From NCBI GenBank assembly GCA_002414905.1, contig DIAY01000188.1, positions 1 to 9,964 of the forward strand: DNA of 9,964 nucleotides, in the 5' to 3' direction. The notes below the pieces were generated by a model that worked only from the letters and a program-made list of their open reading frames with translations, was not told the DNA's origin and did not search any database. The translations under genes were made by a program, and so were the position numbers. Source of the stretch: Holophagales bacterium UBA5066. GTDB lineage: Bacteria; Acidobacteriota; Thermoanaerobaculia; UBA5066. Shown here piece by piece: positions 1 to 5,143 of this stretch; position 1 is the stretch's first letter, and the number at the start of each line of letters is the position of its first letter.

Positions 1-116
1 CCGCTGTGGACCTGCACCTGCTGGAGGAGGAGGTAGCCCCCGACGACCATCATCGCGAGGCCGCCGAGGAAGAGCCCGACGCCGCCCGGCGTCCCGCCTG
101 CACCTTTGATCTCCAT
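1..116 (-). CDS. Small membrane protein, C-terminal part cut by window edge
   Basis: The reverse strand from 116 reads an open frame of 38 codons that continues past base 1, so the protein is incomplete. It begins MEIKGAGGTPGGVGLF, then a glycine- and leucine-rich hydrophobic stretch at about residues 12-31, probably one transmembrane helix, and then a polar segment QQVQVHSG. I do not recognise a function. The short polar head, the GTPGGVG turn and the hydrophobic stretch suggest a small inner-membrane protein. The ATG lies 29 bases after the ispH stop on the same strand, so co-transcription with ispH is likely. There is no clear Shine-Dalgarno before this ATG, and an in-frame GTG at 134 is an alternative start. 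The call rests on operon position and a sensible membrane-protein composition; the frame is too short to be certain. Confidence 0.6.
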   Translation of the reverse strand, partial: MEIKGAGGTPGGVGLFLGGLAMMVVGGYLLLQQVQVHS

Positions 117-145
117 GGCGAAAGTGTACGCCACGGGGCGTCCGG

Positions 146-997
146 TCAGCCGATCGCGCGGAGCCTCTCGACGACCGCCTCGACGTCGTAGTCGGGCGTG
201 GAGGCCCCGGCCGTCACGCCGACCTTCCGCATCCCGGCGAAGGCCGCCGCGTCGAGGTCCGCGGCCGTTCCGACGAAAATCGTCGGCTTGCTCTCGCCCG
301 CGATCTTCACGAGCTCCTTCGTGTTCTTCGAGTGATGCCCGCCGATGACGACGATGGCGTCGATCGAGGGGTCGGCGCAGAGGACGCGCAGGGCGTCCTG
401 ATTCTCCTTCGTCGCGTAGCAAATCGTGTCGGCGATCCTCAGATCGGGAACGCGCCGCCGCATGTCCGTCACGTGCTCGTAGAAGCGCTCGGCGTTGAGC
501 GTGGTCTGGAAGACGACCTTGACCTTCGGGTGCGATTCCCACCGGAACCCCTGCACCTCTTCGAGATCGTAGAAGATGCCGTATCGCTCCGGATCGAGAT
601 CCTTCGTGTACCCGATGACCTCTCGATGATCTTTCTGTCCGAGGACGGCGATGAAGCAGCCGTCGTCGAGGGAGCGGGCGATCTCCCGGTGGATGTCCGT
701 GACGAACTTGCAGGTCGTGTCGATCGCGGCAAGCCCGAGGGCCGCCGCCTCCGTCCGGACCGACGGAGCGATGCCGTGAGCCGAGAAGACGATCCGGCCC
801 GCGTGCTCCCGCGCCTCCTCGAGCCGGTGGACCGTGGGAAAGCCGAGGGTGGCCATCTCCCGCTCGACGCTCTCGTTGTGGACGACCTGCCCGAGGATCG
901 CCCCGGACTGTCCCTTCGCGACCGCGATCCTCACGAGCTTGTCCGCCACCCGGACCCCGGCGCAGAACCCGTACTTCTCGGCGAGAACGACCTCCAT
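146..997 (-). CDS. ispH: 4-hydroxy-3-methylbut-2-enyl diphosphate reductase (IspH/LytB)
   Basis: A 283-residue protein matching IspH along its whole length. The enzyme performs the last step of the methylerythritol phosphate pathway, reducing HMBPP to IPP and DMAPP with a cytosolic [4Fe-4S] cluster. The three cluster cysteines are visible: C12 in FCAGV, C96 in DTTCKFV and C193 in DTICYATKENQ. Substrate-pocket residues are also present: H40 (VVHN), H74 (SAHG), H124 and E126 in DHREVIG, the QTT motif at 164-166, S223 and N225 in HHSKNT, and S266 in TAGAST. Length is slightly shorter than the Escherichia coli enzyme, with no extra domain. The ATG follows the topoisomerase stop by two bases. Its Shine-Dalgarno (GGAGG, 1003-1007, 5-base spacer) lies within the last topoisomerase codons, so translation is probably coupled. 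Identification is firm. Confidence 0.97.
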   Translation of the reverse strand: MEVVLAEKYGFCAGVRVADKLVRIAVAKGQSGAILGQVVHNESVEREMATLGFPTVHRLEEAREHAGRIVFSAHGIAPSVRTEAAALGLAAIDTTCKFVTDIHREIARSLDDGCFIAVLGQKDHREVIGYTKDLDPERYGIFYDLEEVQGFRWESHPKVKVVFQTTLNAERFYEHVTDMRRRVPDLRIADTICYATKENQDALRVLCADPSIDAIVVIGGHHSKNTKELVKIAGESKPTIFVGTAADLDAAAFAGMRKVGVTAGASTPDYDVEAVVERLRAIG

Positions 998-999
998 CG

Positions 1000-3333
1000 C
1001 TACCTCCCTCCTCCGCCGGAGCGGTCGGGAAGGTCCAGCAGGACGATCTCGGCCGGGACGGCCCTCACGAAACGGTCACGCTTGATCAGCTCGAAGCCCT
1101 TGCCGCCCCGGCCTGTAACGTCGTGGCGGCGGGTGATCGTGTGGGCCGTCCCCCTGGAGTTCTCGAGCGTCAGGACGGCACGCTTTTCGTCCTTGCCGAA
1201 CAGCGTGGCGCCGATGACCCGATCGTCGTCGGCGAGGCGGATCCCGATGACCCCTTTGCCGGGCCCCGCCAGGATCGGGACCTCCTCCGAGTCGAAGAGG
1301 ATCGCCCTCCCCTTCTCGGAGGCGAGCGCGACGATCGCCTCTTCCTCGCAGACCTCCACCGAGACGACCTCGTCCCCCTCGGCCGGCCTGGCGAAGCGGC
1401 GTCCGGAACGGGTGGTCGCCTCGCGTAGCGGGTCGGCCGTGAAGCGAAGGACCATGCCGTCCCGGGTGACGGCCAGGAGGACGACGTCCTTCTCCGGCGT
1501 CACCCGCGGGTCGAGGGAGAGGGCCGCCACGACCCGTTCGCCGTCACCGAACTTGAAGAGCTTCTGGACCGGCTCGCCGTACCCCGTGGACGGGGGAACG
1601 TCGTTCATCCGCAGGACGTAGGCCGACCCGCGGCTGCTGAAGAGGACGACGAGCTCACGGGTCCCTCCCTGCAGGACCGCGAGGACGTCGTCCCCCTCCC
1701 GCAGGCGCGTCTGCTTCGGGTCCTTCAGCTGACCCAGGCGCTTCAGCCATCCGTCGACGGTGACGACGGCGAAGGCGTCCTCGTCGGGGATGAACGCCTC
1801 GGCGTCGTATTCCGGCTCCTCGACAGCGGCGGAGACCCGCGTCTTGCGCTTCTCGCCCGCCAGGAGGCCGCGCAGCTCGACGAGCTCGCGCTGGACGACT
1901 CCCCAGAGCTTTACCGGCGACTGCAGGATCGCCTCGATCCGGGCCGCCTCGGCCCGCTTTTCGGCCAGCTCCTTGCGGATCGACTCGATCTCGAGGCGAG
2001 CGAGCTTGTAGAGCTTCGTCTCGAGGACGGCGTCGGCCTGCTCGTCGTCGAGGCCGAAGCGCTTCATGAGCTTCCCCGCGGCGTCGGCCTTGCCGTCGCT
2101 CCTGCGGATGATCCGGATCGCCTCGTCGAGCTCGTCGAAGATCTTCTCGAACCCCTCGAGGAGGTGAATGCGCCGGAGCAGCTCCTCGAGCTCGTAGACG
2201 AAGCGTCGCCGGACGGTCTCGAAGCGGTAGTCGAGGAAGTGCCTCAGGATCGCGGAGAGCGAGAGGCGGGCCGGCTCGGCGACCTCGGGGTTTCCCGTCG
2301 GGACGAGGGCCGTCAGGTTCACCGGTACGGTCGTCTGGAGCGGCGTGTGCTTGTAGAGATAGCTCATCACGAGCGCCGGGTCGGCGTCGCGCTTGAGCTC
2401 GAGGACGACGCGGACGTCGTCGGTCGACTCGTCCCGCACGTCGACGAGGGCCGGGAGCTTGCGGGCGATGATCACCTCGGCGATCTTCTCGACGAGGGAG
2501 GCCTTCGCGACGCCGTACGGGACCGACGTCACGACGATCGCATGCACGCCGCGGCCGCGCTCCTCGATCTCGTACTCGGCCCTCAGCTTCAGTGTGCCCT
2601 GTCCCGATTCGTAGATTTCCCTCAGCTCCTTCTTCGTCGAGAGAAGCTGGCCGCCGGTCGGGAAGTCGGGCCCTTTCACGAACCTCAGGGGATCGGCCGC
2701 GGGGTCGTCTATGGCGGCGATCGCCGCGTCGAGGATCTCGAGAGGGTTGTGCGGCGGAATCGACGTCGCCATACCGACGGCGATGCCGCTGGCGCCGTTG
2801 ACGAGGAGGTTCGGGAAGCGGGCCGGGAGGGTGATGGGCTCGAAGTGGACGCCGTCGTAGTTCGGCTTCCAGTCGACGGTCCGCTTCCGGATCTCGGAGA
2901 GGAGCTCTACGGCCAGCGGCCGGAGGCGGGCTTCGGTGTAGCGGTACGCCGCGGCGGCGTCGCCGTCGAGCGAGCCGAAGTTCCCGTGTCCCTCGACGAG
3001 CGGGGCCCGCAGGGTGAAGGGCTGGGCCATCCGGACCATCGCGTCGTAGATCGCCACGTCGCCGTGCGGATGGTATTTGCCGATCACGTCGCCCACGACC
3101 GTCGCCGATTTCTTGAACTTGGCGTCGGGCGTCAGGTGGAGGTTCTGGAACATCGCGAAGAGGATCCGGCGTTGCACCGGCTTCAGGCCGTCACGGACGT
3201 CGGGAAGGGCCCGGGACGTGATGACCGAGAGGGCGTAGTTCAGGTAGCGACGCCGCGCCTCCTCCGGGAGGGGGATCTCGGCGTCGAAGGCCAGCGCCGG
3301 CTGCTCGGCGCCCCCGGATCGTTTCCTCGTCAT
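1000..3333 (-). CDS. parC: Type IIA DNA topoisomerase subunit A (topoisomerase IV ParC-like)
   Basis: A 777-residue breakage-reunion subunit of a type IIA topoisomerase, which with a ParE/GyrB partner (not in this window) passes one duplex through another. The N-terminal winged-helix and tower part covers about residues 20-500 and includes ALPDVRDGLKPVQRRIL, GKYHPHGD (85-92) and AAYRYTEARL, with catalytic R131 and Y132. A coiled-coil region (about 410-500) leads to the C-terminal pinwheel of repeated strands (about 530-765). Length is close to ParC (about 750) and shorter than typical GyrA (about 875). The canonical GyrA box is absent at the start of the C-terminal domain; a GyrA-box-like TGRGGKG occurs instead at 740-746. 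ParC is therefore preferred, but gyrase A cannot be excluded. V93 occupies the position of the quinolone-binding serine. The ATG has GAGGAG (3337-3342) just upstream. A terminator-like hairpin lies immediately before that. Confidence 0.93.
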   Translation of the reverse strand: MTRKRSGGAEQPALAFDAEIPLPEEARRRYLNYALSVITSRALPDVRDGLKPVQRRILFAMFQNLHLTPDAKFKKSATVVGDVIGKYHPHGDVAIYDAMVRMAQPFTLRAPLVEGHGNFGSLDGDAAAAYRYTEARLRPLAVELLSEIRKRTVDWKPNYDGVHFEPITLPARFPNLLVNGASGIAVGMATSIPPHNPLEILDAAIAAIDDPAADPLRFVKGPDFPTGGQLLSTKKELREIYESGQGTLKLRAEYEIEERGRGVHAIVVTSVPYGVAKASLVEKIAEVIIARKLPALVDVRDESTDDVRVVLELKRDADPALVMSYLYKHTPLQTTVPVNLTALVPTGNPEVAEPARLSLSAILRHFLDYRFETVRRRFVYELEELLRRIHLLEGFEKIFDELDEAIRIIRRSDGKADAAGKLMKRFGLDDEQADAVLETKLYKLARLEIESIRKELAEKRAEAARIEAILQSPVKLWGVVQRELVELRGLLAGEKRKTRVSAAVEEPEYDAEAFIPDEDAFAVVTVDGWLKRLGQLKDPKQTRLREGDDVLAVLQGGTRELVVLFSSRGSAYVLRMNDVPPSTGYGEPVQKLFKFGDGERVVAALSLDPRVTPEKDVVLLAVTRDGMVLRFTADPLREATTRSGRRFARPAEGDEVVSVEVCEEEAIVALASEKGRAILFDSEEVPILAGPGKGVIGIRLADDDRVIGATLFGKDEKRAVLTLENSRGTAHTITRRHDVTGRGGKGFELIKRDRFVRAVPAEIVLLDLPDRSGGGGR
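1003..1014 (-). promoter_or_regulatory. Ribosome-binding site of ispH inside the topoisomerase gene
   Basis: On the minus strand this reads GGAGGAGGGAGG, two overlapping perfect Shine-Dalgarno cores, 5 and about 9 bases before the ispH ATG at 997. The same bases encode the last residues of the topoisomerase (GGGR before the TAG at 1000-1002). The two genes are thus arranged for coupled translation. Confidence 0.8.
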
Positions 3334-3336
3334 GGG

Positions 3337-3342
3337 CTCCTC
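3337..3342 (-). promoter_or_regulatory. Ribosome-binding site of the topoisomerase A gene
   Basis: GAGGAG on the minus strand, with the ATG at 3333 three bases further on (five if GAGG is the pairing core). The T-tract of the hairpin at 3354-3379 ends two bases upstream, so the initiation region is pinned between a hairpin and the start codon. Confidence 0.65.
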
Positions 3343-3343
3343 G

Positions 3344-3379
3344 GAAAAGAAAATCCCCCCGGCTTTCAGGCCGGGGGGA
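3344..3379 (-). terminator. Strong intrinsic-terminator-like hairpin between the S1 and topoisomerase genes
   Basis: Bases 3354-3363 (TCCCCCCGGC) and 3370-3379 (GCCGGGGGGA) form a perfect 10-bp, almost all G:C stem with a 6-base loop. On the minus strand the stem is followed at once by TTTTCTTTTC (3353-3344), the U-tract expected of a rho-independent terminator. There is no T-run on the plus-strand side, so it acts for minus-strand transcription. It lies 42 bases after the S1-protein stop, which suits it as that gene's terminator. It is also only about 10 bases before the topoisomerase ATG, so it may work as an attenuator rather than a full stop. Confidence 0.88.
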
Positions 3380-3420
3380 CGGATGTTACGGGGAACGACG
3401 ACCCCTGCGGGCCGCGTGCC

Positions 3421-4914
3421 TCAGCGGGCCGACTTCGCCGCCTTGTTCGGGGTGGTGATCGCCGCCATGAGGGAGGCGCCGAAGTTCGTCGGGCGCCCCG
3501 GCTCGCTCCGCTCCCGCTTGGCCGAATCCTCGCGGTACTTGCGAATCTCACCGCGCTCGGCTTCCTCGCCGGCGCCCTTCGCAGACAGGGAGATGCGGCG
3601 GCGCTGGGCGTCGAGGCCAATCACCTTCACTTCGACCTTCTGGCCCGGGCTGAACAGCTTCGAGGCCGGCGTCCCGTGCGGGAGGCCCGTCTCGGAGTTC
3701 GGGATGAGGCCGGTCAGGCCGATGTCGAGCCGCACGAAGACGCCGAACACCGCGACGTTCTCGACCTGTCCGGCGACGACGGTGCCTTCGGGCATCTTCT
3801 CGGCGAGCCCTTCCCAGGGGTCGGACGTGGAGATCTCGCGCAGGGAAAGGGAGAGGCGGCGGTGCTCCTCGTCGACCTCGCGCACCCAGCCGGAAACCTC
3901 CTGGCCGGCCGCGACGGACGGGTCCTTGAGGTCGACTCCGGGAGGCAGCTGGGAGACGTGGACGAGCCCGTCGATGCCCGGCTCGATCTCGATGAAGATG
4001 CCGAACTCGGCGTGACGGGCAACCGGCTTCGTGAACGCGGTCCCCGGCGGGATCCTCTGGGCGAGGCCTTCCCACGGATCCTTCTCGAGCTCCTTCATGG
4101 AGAGGGAGATCCTCTTCCCGTCGTTCTCCACCTTGGTGACCTTGACCGTGACCTCCTGGCCGACCGTCAGGACGTCCTTGGCGTGCGCCACGCGGCGGCG
4201 CGAGATCTCGGTGACGTGGACGAGGCCGTCGACGCCGCCGAGGTCGACGAACGCGCCGAAGTCGGTGATCGAGCGGACGTGGCCCGTCAGGAGCCCGCCG
4301 ACGACGATCTTTTCGCGGATCTCGCCGAGGGTCTTCTCCATCGCGTCGCGAAGGAGGGCCGCACGGCTGACGACGACGCGGCGCCCGTCCTCCGCGTACT
4401 CGATGACCCGGAAGTCGAACGACTGGCCGACGAACTCCATGAGGCCCGGCTCGTCGTGACGGCTGACGTCGATCTGGGAGACGGGGCAGAACGCGCGTGG
4501 CCCACCGGCCCCGCCGATGGCCACCTCGAAGCCCCCCTTGTTGCGGGAGAGGACCTTGCCGAGGACCGGGATTCCGGTTTCCCAGGCGGCACGCAGCTCC
4601 GCCTTCGCACGACGTGCGACGGCGAGCTTCCTCGAGAGCCGGATGTCGGGCCCGGCCTTGATGACCACGGCGTCGATCCGGTCACCGACCTTCTCACCGT
4701 CCAGCTCGTGGAGGTCCATCAGGGCCTCGGACTTGGCCCCGATGGAGACGAGGACCACGTCCGGCGTGATTCCGGCGATCACCCCGCTGACGGCCTCCCC
4801 CTCCTGGGGGCGCTTGCTGGCCGGGAAAGTCGCCTCGAGGGCGGCTTCAAATGCGTGACGATCCGCCGACTCGGTGGAGTCGACGGGGGGAACGGCAACG
4901 GCGTTTGTGGTCAC
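3421..4914 (-). CDS. rpsA: Five-domain S1 RNA-binding protein, ribosomal protein S1-like
   Basis: With a GTG start at 4914 the protein has 497 residues and five S1 (OB-fold) RNA-binding repeats, at about 38-95, 113-185, 204-274, 290-360 and 376-446. Repeats 3 to 5 carry the classic pattern, for example SITDFGAFVDLGGVDGLVH, AEFGIFIEIEPGIDGLVHVSQ and VFGVFVRLDIGLTGLIP. DPW linkers follow repeats 3 and 4. A basic, low-complexity tail (about 447-497) ends the protein. Ribosomal S1 unfolds and delivers mRNA to the 30S subunit; Escherichia coli S1 has six repeats in about 557 residues. This could be the S1 of this organism or a paralogue. The frame stays open to a GTG at 5025. The 4914 start is preferred because AGGAG lies 8 bases upstream (4923-4927), the extra 37 residues look like non-coding translation, and a promoter lies within them. 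Confidence 0.88.
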   Translation of the reverse strand: MTTNAVAVPPVDSTESADRHAFEAALEATFPASKRPQEGEAVSGVIAGITPDVVLVSIGAKSEALMDLHELDGEKVGDRIDAVVIKAGPDIRLSRKLAVARRAKAELRAAWETGIPVLGKVLSRNKGGFEVAIGGAGGPRAFCPVSQIDVSRHDEPGLMEFVGQSFDFRVIEYAEDGRRVVVSRAALLRDAMEKTLGEIREKIVVGGLLTGHVRSITDFGAFVDLGGVDGLVHVTEISRRRVAHAKDVLTVGQEVTVKVTKVENDGKRISLSMKELEKDPWEGLAQRIPPGTAFTKPVARHAEFGIFIEIEPGIDGLVHVSQLPPGVDLKDPSVAAGQEVSGWVREVDEEHRRLSLSLREISTSDPWEGLAEKMPEGTVVAGQVENVAVFGVFVRLDIGLTGLIPNSETGLPHGTPASKLFSPGQKVEVKVIGLDAQRRRISLSAKGAGEEAERGEIRKYREDSAKRERSEPGRPTNFGASLMAAITTPNKAAKSAR

Positions 4915-4922
4915 GGACGGAA

Positions 4923-4927
4923 CTCCT
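4923..4927 (-). promoter_or_regulatory. Ribosome-binding site deciding the GTG start of the S1-like gene
   Basis: AGGAG on the minus strand, separated by 8 bases from the GTG at 4914 (minus strand reads AGGAGTTCCGTCCGTGACC). The more upstream in-frame GTG at 5025 has no such site. This supports the 497-residue protein over the 534-residue one. Confidence 0.75.
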
Positions 4928-4929
4928 GG

Positions 4930-4964
4930 CCCGCGGGACTGGGATCGCCGGGCGGTCCGGCGAT
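4930..4964 (-). promoter_or_regulatory. Hairpin-forming 5' leader of the S1-like gene
   Basis: Bases 4944-4951 (ATCGCCGG) and 4957-4964 (CCGGCGAT) form a perfect 8-bp stem with a 5-base loop. A second self-complementary block, CCCGCGGG, lies at 4930-4937, two bases beyond the AGGAG (4923-4927). No U-tract follows, so this is not a terminator. Escherichia coli rpsA is known to be controlled by its own protein through a structured leader, so a similar role is possible here. The link is inference; only the inverted repeats are seen. Confidence 0.35.
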
Positions 4965-4978
4965 GCGCGGGATCCCGG

Positions 4979-5005
4979 ATTCTACTCCCACACGCCACGA
5001 GGCAA
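4979..5005 (-). promoter_or_regulatory. Candidate promoter for the S1-like gene
   Basis: On the minus strand TTGCCT (5005-5000) is followed after 15 bases by TAGAAT (4984-4979). The -10 box matches the sigma-70 consensus at five of six positions. The -35 match is only moderate and the spacer is short. Transcription would start near 4972, giving a leader of about 58 bases that contains the hairpin. It is one of the few A+T-containing patches nearby. Confidence 0.4.
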
Positions 5006-5068
5006 CCGGAAAGCGGCGACGGCACTCCGGATGCCTGAAATTGAGAACCCCTCGCGAAGTCTTTCTCG

Positions 5069-5074
5069 TATAGT
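5069..5074 (+). promoter_or_regulatory. Possible -10 box for the E1 gene
   Basis: TATAGT in an otherwise G+C-rich divergent intergenic region, in the only A+T-rich patch before the E1 gene. The nearest good -35, TTGAGA at 5041-5046, is 22 bases away, which is too far for a standard sigma-70 promoter. This is a weak candidate that needs start-site data. Confidence 0.3.
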
Positions 5075-5083
5075 CAAAGGTTT

Positions 5084-5143
5084 ATGGCCATCAGAAATCC
5101 TGGTCGTCGTGCTCACGCGGCCGGCTCCGGAGGACGTCCTTGA
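5084..5143 (+). CDS. Possible 19-codon upstream ORF overlapping the E1 start
   Basis: An ATG at 5084 opens a frame of 19 codons (MAIRNPGRRAHAAGSGGRP) whose TGA (5141-5143) overlaps the TTG start of the E1 gene in the sequence TTGA. AAAGG precedes the ATG by only three bases, so its own ribosome-binding site is poor. The overlap is the typical geometry of translational coupling. The Gly-Gly codons near its end are the E1 Shine-Dalgarno itself, which may be the whole explanation. The peptide has four arginines and no run of branched-chain codons, so it does not look like a classical attenuator peptide for branched-chain amino acids. Confidence 0.25.
   Translation: MAIRNPGRRAHAAGSGGRP
5129..5134 (+). 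promoter_or_regulatory. Ribosome-binding site supporting the TTG start of the E1 gene
   Basis: GGAGGA with a 5-base spacer before TTG at 5140. It is a near-perfect anti-Shine-Dalgarno match and is the main reason for accepting a non-ATG start. No ATG or GTG start in the same frame with a comparable site is seen nearby. Confidence 0.8.

Noticed and set aside
332..1621. A 429-codon plus-strand frame opposite ispH and the end of the topoisomerase gene
   Set aside because: It crosses the junction of two certain genes and shows no coding signature of its own.
4944..4964. The inverted repeat before the S1-like gene as a terminator
   Set aside because: No T-run follows on either strand. It lies just upstream of the start, so a leader structure is a better reading.
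2164..5073. A 969-codon plus-strand open frame opposite the topoisomerase and S1 genes
   Set aside because: It spans two well-identified minus-strand genes and the spacer between them. Its product is rich in Arg, Asp, Gly, Glu and Val with no domain pattern. Such frames arise opposite genes with strong third-position G/C bias.
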